Below, one piece after another: positions 22,665 to 31,763 of a stretch of 64,000 bases of DNA. The notes beneath the pieces were generated by a model. It searched no databases and was not told where the DNA came from. It saw only the letters and a list, made by a program, of their open reading frames with translations. Position 1 is the first letter of the stretch; the number at the start of each line of letters is the position of its first letter. The translations under genes were made by a program, and so were the position numbers. The DNA is from Mycolicibacterium tusciae JS617 (GTDB lineage Bacteria; Actinomycetota; Actinomycetes; Mycobacteriales; Mycobacteriaceae): positions 3,534,001 to 3,598,000 of the forward strand of contig NZ_KI912270.1 in the NCBI RefSeq assembly GCF_000243415.2. Reading direction: 5' to 3'.

Positions 22665-24136
22665 GAGCAATGATCAGAACCTGTGGATGACCCTCGGTGG
22701 GGCGGCATGAAAGTGGGCGCACCTTCCCGGGGATGATCTGAAGTCCAAGGTTCTCTGATCAAGACCGGCGTTGACGCGCTGGTTGGGAAGGTACGCCCAT
22801 GCTCACCGTAGTTCACGACACCGATGAGGCCAACGCCAATGACGGCGGTGGTCGGTCGTTGTTGGATGAGATCGTGCGCGACGGCGCCCGGCAGATGCTG
22901 GCCGCGGCGCTGAAGGCTGAGGTGGCCGCCTACATCGATGCCCACGCCGGTGAGCTCGATGAGAGCGGTCGCCGGCTGGTGGTCCGCAACGGCTCCCACG
23001 CCGGGCGTGAGGTGTTGACCGCCGCGGGCGCGGTGGCGGTGACCGCGCCGCGGGTCAACGACAAGCGTATCGACGCCGATACCGGTGAGCGGCAGCGGTT
23101 TTCCTCGGCGATCCTGCCGGCGTGGGCGCGCAAGTCCCCGCAGATGACTGAGGTGCTGCCGCTGCTGTACCTGCACGGCCTGTCGACCAGTGACTTCGGG
23201 CCGGCCTTGGAGCAGTTCCTCGGGTCCAGTGCCGGGCTCTCGGCGACGACGATCACACGGCTGACCAGCCAGTGGCAGGAGGAGGCCAAGGCCTTCGGGG
23301 CCCGGGATCTGTCGGGCACTGACTTCGTCTACCTGTGGGTCGACGGCATTCACCTCAAGGTCCGCCTCGAGCAGGAGAAGCTGTGCCTGTTGGTGATGAT
23401 CGGGGTCCGCTCCGATGGCCGCAAGGAACTCGTCGCCCTGGCCGACGGGTATCGAGAATCGACCGAGTCGTGGGCCGATCTGCTGCGGTCGTGTCGCCGC
23501 CGCGGGATGATCGCCCCGGTGTTGGCCGTCGGTGACGGTGCACTGGGCTTTTGGAAGGCGATGCGCGAGGTGTTCCCGGCTACCCGCGAGCAGCGCTGCT
23601 GGTTTCACAAACAGGCCAATGTCCTTTCCTGCCTGCCCAAATCGGCGCAACCCGGTGCGGTCGCGGCGATGCGGGAGATCTACAACGCCGAGGACCTCGA
23701 CCACGCGCAGGTCGCGATCAAGGCCTTCGAGATCGACTACGGCGCCAAGTACCCCAAGGCGGTCGCCAAGATCGTCGACGACGCCGACGTGCTGTTGGAG
23801 TTCTACAAATACCCAGCCGAACACTGGATCCACTTGCGCACCACGAATCCGATCGAATCAACCTTCGCCACCGTGCGATTGCGGACGAAGGTCACCAAGG
23901 GGCCGGGATCCCGCGCGGCCGGAATTGCCATGGCCTACAAGCTTATCGACGCCGCACAAGCCCGGTGGCGGGCAGTCAACGCACCCCACCTGGTCGCCCT
24001 CGTCCGTGCCGGCGCCGTCTTCCACAAAGGCAAGCTACTCGAACGCCCCGCCGACATCACACCGCCCGAGCCGGCCGAATCAACCGAAACGGAGGTCGCC
24101 TGAAACACCCCGATCCACAGGTATTGACAATTCCTC
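22665..24136 (+). mobile_element. IS256-family insertion sequence (1472 bp)
   Basis: The element is bounded by imperfect terminal inverted repeats at 22665-22688 and 24113-24136. Both read GAG(C/G)AAT... inward and share a perfect ACCTGTGGAT core. A 9-bp direct duplication (CTGACGAGT) lies on both sides. It carries one apparently intact transposase gene. The element splits a GT39-like gene, and its removal restores that frame exactly, so both ends are well defined. Confidence 0.95.
22799..24103 (+). CDS. IS256-family (mutator-type) transposase
   Basis: The 434-residue DDE transposase shows the family's features: WVDGIHLKVR (first Asp), VGDGALGFWKAM (second Asp), RCWFHKQANVL, and NPIESTFATVRLRTK (Glu). 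Its length is normal and there is no frameshift, so the enzyme is probably active. The ATG follows GGGAAGG about 9 bases upstream. It cuts and pastes its own element, producing 8-9 bp duplications, which fits the flanks seen here. Confidence 0.96.
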   Translation: MLTVVHDTDEANANDGGGRSLLDEIVRDGARQMLAAALKAEVAAYIDAHAGELDESGRRLVVRNGSHAGREVLTAAGAVAVTAPRVNDKRIDADTGERQRFSSAILPAWARKSPQMTEVLPLLYLHGLSTSDFGPALEQFLGSSAGLSATTITRLTSQWQEEAKAFGARDLSGTDFVYLWVDGIHLKVRLEQEKLCLLVMIGVRSDGRKELVALADGYRESTESWADLLRSCRRRGMIAPVLAVGDGALGFWKAMREVFPATREQRCWFHKQANVLSCLPKSAQPGAVAAMREIYNAEDLDHAQVAIKAFEIDYGAKYPKAVAKIVDDADVLLEFYKYPAEHWIHLRTTNPIESTFATVRLRTKVTKGPGSRAAGIAMAYKLIDAAQARWRAVNAPHLVALVRAGAVFHKGKLLERPADITPPEPAESTETEVA

Positions 24137-24145
24137 CTGACGAGT
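24137..24145. repeat. Target-site duplication, right copy
   Basis: CTGACGAGT, identical to 22656-22664. Confidence 0.93.
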
Positions 24146-25071
24146 TCTTTGCGCAGTTCTCCTCGCTGTACGGCAACGAAAACCAGGTGACGGCATCGAT
24201 GGCCCGCGCAGGTGAGTCGTCGGGTTCGGTTTTCGCGAACTTGCCGCTCATCTTCGCAATGCTCTTGGCTGCTCAGCCCTTCGTGCTCATCGCATGTGGA
24301 TTCGCCGGCGCAGTCGCATTCCTGCACAGACGTTTTGATCCGCTGGTTCCGATCGCTGTCATCGGGCCCATCCTCGTTTTCTCGATCTACGGTCAGTACA
24401 CGTCGACGACGTTCGGGTGGTTCCGCTACTACATCACTGCGGTGCCACTGGTCGTGATCCTCGCACTGGCGTGTTGGCGTCCGGGCCCCGCAGACATCGC
24501 AAAGCGCCACCGTCGCGGAACGGCGACATGGACCCGGAAGGCTAGTGCAGCCTTGATCGCCGCCTCGACCTTCATCGCCGGTCCTTCGACGTTCTATGCG
24601 ACGCTAGACGCGCGAATTGGCAACCAGCAGCTCCAGTTCGGAATCAATTCGCTGCTGTCCCCGAACGAGTTCACTCAAGAGGAATTGTGGTTCCGCCGGC
24701 TCAATATGAACGAACGCACCATCGCCGACTATCTCGACCGCAAGCAGCTGCCGCCTGGCTCGGTACTGATGGACACGTTCAACACTTGGGCAATATGGTT
24801 GGCCTCCGATAGGCCGCAGCAGTTCGTCATCACCAGTGACTATGACTTCATCAGTGCTTTGAATCGGCCCTACGAATCTGGCGTTCAGTACATCATCGTG
24901 AGCAATCCGGACGTGACCGCGGCAGACGCTGTCACGCTGCGCTATCCGACGTTCTGGAAGGACGGCGCAGGCAAGGCCGTCTACGTGATGTCGATCGAAG
25001 GTCCCACTGGCGAAGAACGATTCCGGGTGTACAAGGTCGTCGAACCTACGCCGCCGCCACCCAGCCCCTAG
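24146..25071 (+). pseudogene. GT39-like membrane protein, 3' part after the IS
   Basis: This is the C-terminal half of the interrupted gene. It begins FFAQFSSLYGNENQV, has four or so further helices (NLPLIFAMLLAAQPFVLIACGF region, PIAVIGPILVF, FRYYITAVPLVVILALA) and an extracytoplasmic C-terminal domain. No ribosome site or good start is evident just inside it. The frame remains open back into the IS, but that is coincidental. Whether a truncated product is made is unknown. It meets the convergent EEP gene with a 4-base overlap. Confidence 0.85.
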
Positions 25072-26051
25072 ACCACTGGATAGCTGGCGGTCGGGTCGAC
25101 CGGAACCTCGATGATGGTGGCCAGTCCGCGATGGTCGGAGCCGGGCAGTTCGACGGTGCGCACCGCCGACGCGACGCTGTTGTAGACGAGCACGTGGTCG
25201 ATGCCGATCATCGGCTTGCGCCAGGGCTTACTCGGATACGTGCGGGTCAGACCCGCGCCCACCTGCTCCCCCGCGTCGCGATAGCCCTCCGCGAGGAACT
25301 TGCGGAACGGCTCCATGTCGATGGTCGAGTTGAGGTCACCCGCCACGATCACCGCGCCCGAGCCGGCATCGCGGGCTACCTCGCGCAAGGTGTCCGGGAA
25401 GCGGGCAAGGTCGTTGCGGAAGTAATGCAGCGGCTGCACCCACGGCGCGGCGAGGTGCACCGCCAGGATGGTCGTCGCGAACTTCACCCCCGGGACCTGG
25501 ATGTAAAGCCTCAGCATCGGCATCTGGTAACCCTCGATATGCGCGGAATCGAGGATCGGATACCGGCTCCACACCCCGATACCGAACGCTTTGTTCTCCG
25601 GGTTCAGCACACCGTGCGGAAACGTCTCGTCCAGCCCGGCTGAGGACAACCCCGCCGCGGCTTCCGGAGTCAGCTCCTGGATCACCAGCACATCGGCCGA
25701 CGAAAGCGCCAGCTCGGTGACTGCGCCCGGATCTGCCCGTCCGAAACCAAGATTGGCGGTCACCACCCTGACCGCCACGCTCGGAACCGCCGCCTTCTCA
25801 GGCCCGATGAACCTGGGCAGCTGGACGCCGACCATCACCACGCACAGCACCGCAGCGAGGATCGTCAGCATCCAGCGTTGTCCGAGGGCGAACAGGATCA
25901 TCGCGACCACGCCCGAGACCGTCAGGTACGGCGATGCCGCGGCGACGACGAGGATGACCTCGTTGTCGATAGGCAGATAGCGCGACACCAAGCCAGCGGC
26001 ACCGACAGCGAAAGCGAGCACGCCGAGGGCGGCCGCCAACACCCGAATCAT
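25068..26051 (-). CDS. Membrane-anchored endonuclease/exonuclease/phosphatase (EEP) family protein
   Basis: The 327-residue protein has three N-terminal helices (about 2-24, 31-55, 60-78), then an EEP domain. Domain motifs are VVTANLGFGRAD (Asn), VLVIQELTP (Glu), LAVHLAAPW, VIVAGDLNST (GDxN), GIDHVLVY and GSDHRGL (terminal His). The catalytic domain would lie outside the membrane and act on a phosphodiester, perhaps a phospholipid or nucleic acid. It lies between the polysaccharide-type cluster and fgd1. The exact substrate is unknown. Confidence 0.85.
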   Translation of the reverse strand: MIRVLAAALGVLAFAVGAAGLVSRYLPIDNEVILVVAAASPYLTVSGVVAMILFALGQRWMLTILAAVLCVVMVGVQLPRFIGPEKAAVPSVAVRVVTANLGFGRADPGAVTELALSSADVLVIQELTPEAAAGLSSAGLDETFPHGVLNPENKAFGIGVWSRYPILDSAHIEGYQMPMLRLYIQVPGVKFATTILAVHLAAPWVQPLHYFRNDLARFPDTLREVARDAGSGAVIVAGDLNSTIDMEPFRKFLAEGYRDAGEQVGAGLTRTYPSKPWRKPMIGIDHVLVYNSVASAVRTVELPGSDHRGLATIIEVPVDPTASYPVV

Positions 26052-26080
26052 GTTGTGCTGGTTCGATTCCGCGCGTCAGC

Positions 26081-27091
26081 TCAGCCGAGCTTGCGAAGCC
26101 GGGGCTCCAGGTCTTTCTGAAACAGCTCGAGGAAGCGGCGCTGGTCATGCCGCGGGTCGTGGAACACCAGGTGGTTCAGCCCCCACTTGACGTACTGGCC
26201 GACCATTTCGACCGCCTCGTCGGGATCCGATGCGACGATCCACCGCTTGGCGACCTGCTCGATGGGCAGTGCGTCTGCGGCCTTCTCCATCTCGATCGGA
26301 TCGTTGATGCTGTGCTTCTGCTCGGCGGTCAGCGACAGCGGAGCCCAGAACCGGGTGTTTTCCAGCGCCAGCTTCGGATCGGGGTCGTAGGAGATCTTGA
26401 TCTCGATCATCCGGTCGATGCTGTCGGGGTCGCGGTCGGCGGCCTCCGCACCCTCCTTCACCGCCGGGATCAGCTTGTCCTTGTAGAGTTCCTCACCCTT
26501 GCCGGACGTGCAGATGAACCCGTCGCCCGCGCGGCCCGCGTACTTGGCGACCTGCGGCCCGCCCGCGGCGATGTAGATCGGGATGCCACCCTCGGGCACG
26601 TCGTAGATCGATGCGCCCTTGGTGTTGTAGTACTCGCCCTCGAAGTCGACGCGGTCGCCGAGCCACAGCTCGCGCATCAGTCGGATGGACTCGCGCAGGC
26701 GGGCGTAGCGCTCCTTGAACTCGGGCCAGTCACCCTCGTAACCCGTCGCGATCTCGTTGAGGGCCTCACCGGTGCCCACGCCGAGGAAGATCCGGTCGGG
26801 GTAGAGGCAGCCCATGGTCGCGAAGGCCTGCGCGATGACGGCTGGGTTGTAGCGGAACGTCGGCGTCAGTACCGACGTGCCGAGAACCAGCCGCTGCGTG
26901 CGCTCGCCCACCGCCGTCATCCAGGCGAGCGAGAACGGCGCGTGGCCACCCTCGTGGCGCCACGGCTGAAAGTGGTCGCTGACGGTCGCGCTGTCCATGC
27001 CGTGCGCTTCGGCGGCCACGCCGAGCTCGACGAGTTCCCGCGGGGCGAATTGCTCCGCCGACGCCTTATATCCGAGTTTCAGTTCAGGCAC
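26081..27091 (-). CDS. fgd1: F420-dependent glucose-6-phosphate dehydrogenase Fgd1
   Basis: Fgd1 oxidises glucose-6-phosphate to 6-phosphogluconolactone and reduces coenzyme F420, the main F420H2 source in mycobacteria. The 336-residue luciferase-like barrel begins [20 protein letters not shown] and shows [51 protein letters not shown] and [19 protein letters not shown], all as in characterised Fgd1. The start is GTG. It is divergent from a metallo-beta-lactamase-fold gene across 35 bases, as Rv0407/Rv0406c are in M. tuberculosis. Confidence 0.96.
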   Translation of the reverse strand: MPELKLGYKASAEQFAPRELVELGVAAEAHGMDSATVSDHFQPWRHEGGHAPFSLAWMTAVGERTQRLVLGTSVLTPTFRYNPAVIAQAFATMGCLYPDRIFLGVGTGEALNEIATGYEGDWPEFKERYARLRESIRLMRELWLGDRVDFEGEYYNTKGASIYDVPEGGIPIYIAAGGPQVAKYAGRAGDGFICTSGKGEELYKDKLIPAVKEGAEAADRDPDSIDRMIEIKISYDPDPKLALENTRFWAPLSLTAEQKHSINDPIEMEKAADALPIEQVAKRWIVASDPDEAVEMVGQYVKWGLNHLVFHDPRHDQRRFLELFQKDLEPRLRKLG

Positions 27092-27114
27092 GCTGTTATT
27101 TCTACCCTCCTGCC

Positions 27115-27120
27115 TACACT
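27115..27120 (+). promoter_or_regulatory. -10 box of leaderless MBL-fold gene promoter
   Basis: TACACT ends six bases before the ATG at 27127. A TAGAAA on the other strand (27099-27104) may serve fgd1 with a 7-base spacing but fits the consensus less well. Confidence 0.55.
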
Positions 27121-27126
27121 CGCGTC

Positions 27127-27873
27127 ATGGCAGCAGCGCTGGACGCCGTCACCGACCGCGTCCACTTCACCTACACCGATCTCGTCAACTGGACTCTGGT
27201 CGCCGACGGCGACGGCGTGATCCTCATCGACACGGGCTTCCCCGGCAATCGGGACGACGTGCTGGACTCACTGCGCCGGCTCGGCTTCGGCATCGACGAT
27301 CTCCGCGCGATCCTGTTGACACACGCCCACATCGATCACTTCGGATCTGCCATCTGGTTCGCGAAAACCCATGGCACACCGGTGTATTGCCACGCCGCCG
27401 AGGTCGCCCACTCCAAGCGGGAGTACCTGGAGCAGGTCTCGCCGGTCGATATCGCCAAACACATCTGGCAGCCGCGCTATCTCAAGTGGTCCGTGGCGAT
27501 CACCCGAAAGGGCGGGATGACCCACGACGGCATCCCGACCACGCAGGCGCTGACCGAAGAGGTCGCCGCCGGCCTCCCCGGCGCGCCGGTGGCGATTCCC
27601 ACCCCTGGACATACCGGCGGGCACTGCTCGTTCCTGGTGGACGGTGTATTGGTCGCCGGCGACGCCTTGGTCACCGGCCACCCGCTGGCATCGCATACCG
27701 GGCCGCAGCTGCTGCCGAAGCTGTTCAACCACGACGAGGACGGCTGCCTGCGCAGCCTGGCAGCGCTCGGACTGCTGGACACCGAGGTACTGCTTCCTGG
27801 CCACGGCCGGGTGTGGCGGGGTTCGATCCGGGAGGCCTCTGAAAAAGCCCTGTCTCAGGCTTCCGCCGATTGA
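27127..27873 (+). CDS. Metallo-beta-lactamase-fold hydrolase
   Basis: The 248-residue protein has the MBL signature THAHIDHFGSA (HxHxDH), GHTGGHCSF for the next His, VLVAGDAL for the bridging Asp and LPGHG near the end. It therefore binds two metals and hydrolyses an ester, thioester or lactam. It is the Rv0406c homologue by position next to fgd1. The gene is probably leaderless. Substrate unknown. Confidence 0.9.
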   Translation: MAAALDAVTDRVHFTYTDLVNWTLVADGDGVILIDTGFPGNRDDVLDSLRRLGFGIDDLRAILLTHAHIDHFGSAIWFAKTHGTPVYCHAAEVAHSKREYLEQVSPVDIAKHIWQPRYLKWSVAITRKGGMTHDGIPTTQALTEEVAAGLPGAPVAIPTPGHTGGHCSFLVDGVLVAGDALVTGHPLASHTGPQLLPKLFNHDEDGCLRSLAALGLLDTEVLLPGHGRVWRGSIREASEKALSQASAD

Positions 27874-27881
27874 GCCGGCAA

Positions 27882-28178
27882 TCAGGCGAGCGTGTTGTAG
27901 CCGAGCAGGAACAGCGACGTAAGACAGAACCCGCAGGTCACCACTACGGTGGGCATCAGGATCATGCTGTCCAGTTCGTCGTCGTCGAGCACGTCACTCT
28001 CGAAGCGGCCGAACAGCACCCGCGCGATCCCGGTCCTGCGGAACGTACGCACCATGGCCCGCACCGGCTTGGTGTCGCGCCTGCGACCGATGACTACCCG
28101 CGACGTCAAGCCGAAGACCGCCGTCAGCGCGGCGGCGGCGAGGAGCAGCCACCCGACCGCCGTCTGAGACAAGGACAT
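27882..28178 (-). CDS. Small two-helix membrane protein, unknown function
   Basis: The 98-residue product has one helix near the N-terminus (VGWLLLAAAALTAVFGL) and one at the C-terminus (MPTVVVTCGFCLTSLFLLGYN). A polar Arg-rich middle contains VLDDDELDS. The start at 28178 is favoured over an upstream GTG because GGGAG lies a few bases before it. No family is recognised. It ends 8 bases from the convergent MBL gene. Confidence 0.6.
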   Translation of the reverse strand: MSLSQTAVGWLLLAAAALTAVFGLTSRVVIGRRRDTKPVRAMVRTFRRTGIARVLFGRFESDVLDDDELDSMILMPTVVVTCGFCLTSLFLLGYNTLA

Positions 28179-28216
28179 TTCCACTCCCGGTGTCGCCACG
28201 ACACCTGCGGGCCAGC

Positions 28217-29551
28217 CTATATGTCGAGATGATCCCGCAGCGTATGCCCGGAATATCCGGTGCGGAAGGTGCCCCGCTCCTGAAGCAACGGCACCACGTC
28301 GTCGACGAATTCGTCGAGCCCTCGCGGCGTGAGGTGAGGCACCAGGATGAACCCGTCGCAGGCGTCCGACTGCACGTGCAGGTCGATCTGTTCGGCGACC
28401 TGCGCGGCGGTGCCGACGAACTGCTCGCGGCTGGTAACGGCGATGACAAGTTCGCGAATGGACAGGTTGCCTGCGTCAGCGCGTTCACGCCATGCGGCGG
28501 CCACGGCCTTGGGATCGCCGTGGCGCACCCGCCCCTGGGTGACGGTGGGATCGGCGGCTGGTTCGACAGCGGGCAGCGGACCGTCGGGGTCGTAGCCGGA
28601 CAGGTCGCGCTGCCATACCTGTTCGAGCATCGCGATCGCGGTCTGCGGCGTCACTTGTTGGTGCCTGATATGACGTGCCTTGTCTGCGGCCTCCTCGGCG
28701 GTGTGGCCGAGCACAAACGTGGCCGCCGGAAACACCTTGAGCCGATCGGGGTCTCGCCCGTACGACTCGGCGCGGCTCTTGACGTCGGAGTAGTAGGCCT
28801 GGCCGGCCTCCAAGGAGGAGTGCATGGTGAATGCCGCATCGGCGTATTTGGCCAGGAAGGCCCGGCCGTCGGCGGAGTCACCCGCCTGCAGCAGTACGGG
28901 GTGGCCTTGCGGTGCGGGCGGCAGGGTGGCGACACCTCGCACGTCGAACTGGGGTCCCCGGTGTTCGACGACACGAATGCGGCTGGGGTCGACGTAGATT
29001 CCGCTGTCGCGATCGGCCACGACGGCGTCGGGTGCCCAGCTGTCCCAGAACTCGTGGGCGACGGTGACGAACTCCTCGGCCCGCTTGTAGCGCTCGGAGT
29101 GGTCGAGGAACCCTCCGCGGCGGAAGTTCTCGCCGGTGAACGCGTCCGACGAGGTGACCATGTTCCAGCCGGCACGGCCGTCGGACAGGTGGTCGAGGGT
29201 AGCGAATTGTCGTGCGACTTCGAATGGTTCGTTGAAGGTCGTATTGATGGTCCCGGTCAGGCCGAGACGATCGGTGACCGCGGCCAGGGCGGCGAGCACC
29301 GTGAACGTGTCGGGCCGGCCGACGACATCGAGATCGTGGATGTGTCCGCGGTGTTCGCGCAGCCGAAGGCCTTCAGCGAGGAAGAAGAAGTCGAATAGAC
29401 CTCGCTCGGCAGTCTGGGCCAGGTGGATGAACGAGTCGAACTCGATCTGACTGCCCGATTCCGGACTGGACCAGACCGTGGTGTTGTTGACGCCGGGAAA
29501 ATGTGCGGCCAGATGAATCGGCTTGCGGTCCTTACCCTCTCGTCGGCTCAT
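28217..29551 (-). CDS. NtaA/DmoA-type FMN-dependent monooxygenase
   Basis: This 444-residue luciferase-like monooxygenase belongs to the NtaA/SnaA/DszA group, which uses FMNH2 and oxygen to cleave C-S or C-N bonds. Signatures are HFPGVNNTTVW, the LAQTAERGLFDFFFLAEGL segment, NTTFNEPFEVARQFATLDHLS, GRAGWNMVTSS and HPVLLQAGDS. The ATG at 29551 overlaps the previous stop (ATGA) and is preferred to 29560. It is the last gene of a coupled operon with two further monooxygenases and a GNAT gene. Use of an organosulfur or sulfone compound is plausible but not shown. Confidence 0.85.
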   Translation of the reverse strand: MSRREGKDRKPIHLAAHFPGVNNTTVWSSPESGSQIEFDSFIHLAQTAERGLFDFFFLAEGLRLREHRGHIHDLDVVGRPDTFTVLAALAAVTDRLGLTGTINTTFNEPFEVARQFATLDHLSDGRAGWNMVTSSDAFTGENFRRGGFLDHSERYKRAEEFVTVAHEFWDSWAPDAVVADRDSGIYVDPSRIRVVEHRGPQFDVRGVATLPPAPQGHPVLLQAGDSADGRAFLAKYADAAFTMHSSLEAGQAYYSDVKSRAESYGRDPDRLKVFPAATFVLGHTAEEAADKARHIRHQQVTPQTAIAMLEQVWQRDLSGYDPDGPLPAVEPAADPTVTQGRVRHGDPKAVAAAWRERADAGNLSIRELVIAVTSREQFVGTAAQVAEQIDLHVQSDACDGFILVPHLTPRGLDEFVDDVVPLLQERGTFRTGYSGHTLRDHLDI

Positions 29552-30678
29552 AGTCCCCACCTCTTCGCGAGTAGTTCGTGGCTGTGCAGCCGGTCGGAAT
29601 GGTCGTGCGTGACGGAGGTGATGACGAGTTCGTCGGCGGCGGTGACGCGTTGCAGGTTTTCGAGCTTGCTCACGACCTCATCGGGATCGCCGACGAATTG
29701 CGTTGCAGTGCGGTCTTTCACGATCTGCAGCTGTTCATCCGACAGCGGTTCGACGGAGCAGGGGTCCGGGTACGGGACGGCCCCGTCGCCAGCCCGGATC
29801 GAGTACACCCAGTGGCCGTAGCTCGACGCCAGATGACGCGCGGCCGCGGTATCGTCGGCGACCACGACGTCGGCCGACACCACCACGTAGGGCTCGGCCA
29901 ACGCCGCCGAAGGTCGGAAGGCTGCGCGATAGACGTCGATCGCGTCCAAGGCCGTCGCTGGTGTGATGTGGTAACTCGCCACGAAGGGAAGTCCGCGGGC
30001 GCCTGCGACCTGTGCGCTCTGACCCCTGCTGCTGCCGAACACCCACGGCGTCAACGCGGCCGCACCCTCCCCGGGGGTGGCGTGCGCATCGACTGTGCGG
30101 TCCGCAAGCACGATGCGGTAGCTTCCGCCGATCATCGCCAGGATGTCGCCGACCTGATCGGCGAAGTCCGGCGCAACCGCCTCGGGCTGCTGCAGGACCG
30201 AGAGCTTTGCACGCAACCGCGGGTTGCGCATCTGCGCGCTGATATCGAACGGCGGTGGTACGACGACACCACCGACGTCGCGCCATTCAGTGGGCGGCTC
30301 GGGCTTCGGCGTTGACGCGGCGTCATTCATCGCCTCCCTGCGCCGCTGTCCGGACCGCCCGACACCGAGATCGATGCGACCGGGGTGAAACGCGTCGAGG
30401 ATGCCGAAGCTCTCGACGACCGCAATGGCGGTCGTCTGGCCGAGTTGGACTGCGGCCGCGCCGACCCGAATCGTGTTGGTGGCGGCGGCGATCTGACCGA
30501 TGAGAACTGCGGGCTGCGCGGACGCGACCGCGGCGAAGTGGTGTTCGGCGACCCAGTAGCGCTGGTAGCCCCACTGCTCGGCGCGTTGGGCGAGGTCCAC
30601 CGAGTTACGCAATGCCGTTGCAGCATCGGCACCTTCGCTGATCGGTGAGAGGTCCAGTATCGAAAGCGGGACGGTCAT
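29548..30678 (-). CDS. MsnO8-type luciferase-like flavin oxidoreductase
   Basis: The 376-residue protein begins MTVPLSILDLSPISEG and has GYQRYWVAEHHF, the strand IRVGAAAVQLGQTTAIAVVE, ESFGILDAFHPGRIDLGVGRS and FGSSRGQSAQVAGARGLPFV, typical of the MsnO8 branch of the bacterial luciferase superfamily. The frame is open far upstream, but the ATG at 30678 overlaps the preceding stop and fits the family N-terminus. A flavin reductase partner gene is not adjacent. It sits in the middle of a four-gene coupled operon. Confidence 0.85.
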   Translation of the reverse strand: MTVPLSILDLSPISEGADAATALRNSVDLAQRAEQWGYQRYWVAEHHFAAVASAQPAVLIGQIAAATNTIRVGAAAVQLGQTTAIAVVESFGILDAFHPGRIDLGVGRSGQRRREAMNDAASTPKPEPPTEWRDVGGVVVPPPFDISAQMRNPRLRAKLSVLQQPEAVAPDFADQVGDILAMIGGSYRIVLADRTVDAHATPGEGAAALTPWVFGSSRGQSAQVAGARGLPFVASYHITPATALDAIDVYRAAFRPSAALAEPYVVVSADVVVADDTAAARHLASSYGHWVYSIRAGDGAVPYPDPCSVEPLSDEQLQIVKDRTATQFVGDPDEVVSKLENLQRVTAADELVITSVTHDHSDRLHSHELLAKRWGL

Positions 30679-31763
30679 GAGCGCTCCGCCTTGACGTAAC
30701 GATTCTCGGCGACCGGCAGGCCGAGACGTTCGCGCATGGTCTCGCCGTCGTCGTACGCCGTGCGGAACCGGCCCGCCCGCTGTAGAATCGGCACCACCTC
30801 GTCCACGATGATCGGCAGATCGATGGCGTTGACGGCGGGGCGCAGCCGGATTCCGTCGATGCCGGACCGCTGCCATCGGCCGAGCAACTCGACCAGTTCT
30901 GCGGGTGTGCCGTCGAAGACCAGCGCATCCGACCGCGTATCGGTGATACCGGAGAAGGATACGAACACGTCGGCATAGATTTTGAGTTCGCGCCCGCCCG
31001 CCTGCGTGACCCCCTCGATGATGGAGCGAAGCGAGTCGTCGTCTTGAGGAGTGATGAAGACCAGATCCGCGCTGCGCGCGGCGAATTCGTAGGCGGGATG
31101 GGCGTGCGCCAGGGCGGCTATCACCGGCTGTCCCTGTGGTGGGCGTGGGGTGATCGACGGACCCTTCACCGAGAAGTACCTGCCCTCGAAGTCGATGTAG
31201 TGCAGCTTGTCGCGGTCGATGAATCGCCCGCTGGCCACATCGCGGATGACGGCGTCGTCTTCCCAGCTGTCCCATAGCCGGCGGGCGACTTCGACGACGT
31301 CGGAGGCTTCGTCGAACAGGTCGACAGCGCTGACGTCGCGGCGACCGAACAGCTCTGCCTCATGTGGGCGGCCGCTGACCCTGACCTGCCAACCCGCCCG
31401 TCCATGGGAGACGAAATCAAGCGTGGCAATCGCTTTGGATACATGGAACGGTTCGGTGTGGGTCACGGTCGCGACCGGTATCAGTCCGATGTGGTTGGTC
31501 ACCGGGGCCACCCTGGATGCAATGAGGACGGCGTCGGGTCGTCCTGCGAGCCACCGCGGATCGATCTCGGCCCGGCGGCGCCGCTGTGGGGTGAGGGCGT
31601 CGTCGAAGGTGACGAAGTCCAGCAGCCCATGCTCGGCGGTGGCGGCCAGGTCGGACCAGTAGCGACCGCTGGTGACGGGCTGGCCGTCGGGTGTGTGGCG
31701 CCAGGCCTCCGGGTGCCAGCCGTAGCCGTCCAGCGCGACCCCGAGATGCAAAGGCCCGGACAT
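30675..31763 (-). CDS. Luciferase-like (LLM) flavin-dependent oxidoreductase
   Basis: This third LLM enzyme has about 362 residues. Visible features are LHLGVALDGYGWHPEAWR, TAEHGLLDFVTFDDAL, THTEPFHVSKAIATLDFVSHG, GRAGWQVRVSG and RLWDSWEDDAV. It is related to the NtaA-type enzyme downstream but shorter. The ATG at 31763 overlaps the GNAT stop by one base; a GTG three bases earlier is also possible. Substrate unknown; context suggests a shared pathway with the next two genes. Confidence 0.85.
   Translation of the reverse strand: MSGPLHLGVALDGYGWHPEAWRHTPDGQPVTSGRYWSDLAATAEHGLLDFVTFDDALTPQRRRRAEIDPRWLAGRPDAVLIASRVAPVTNHIGLIPVATVTHTEPFHVSKAIATLDFVSHGRAGWQVRVSGRPHEAELFGRRDVSAVDLFDEASDVVEVARRLWDSWEDDAVIRDVASGRFIDRDKLHYIDFEGRYFSVKGPSITPRPPQGQPVIAALAHAHPAYEFAARSADLVFITPQDDDSLRSIIEGVTQAGGRELKIYADVFVSFSGITDTRSDALVFDGTPAELVELLGRWQRSGIDGIRLRPAVNAIDLPIIVDEVVPILQRAGRFRTAYDDGETMRERLGLPVAENRYVKAERS

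Noticed and set aside
21803..23833. 676-codon minus-strand frame across the IS and the GT39-like gene
   Set aside because: It runs antisense through the transposase and two unrelated plus-strand genes; composition is that of a shadow frame.
23551..24145. Plus-strand frame inside the IS continuous with the GT39-like 3' half
   Set aside because: It is an alternate frame of the transposase; the fusion is a by-product of the insertion, as shown by the target duplication.
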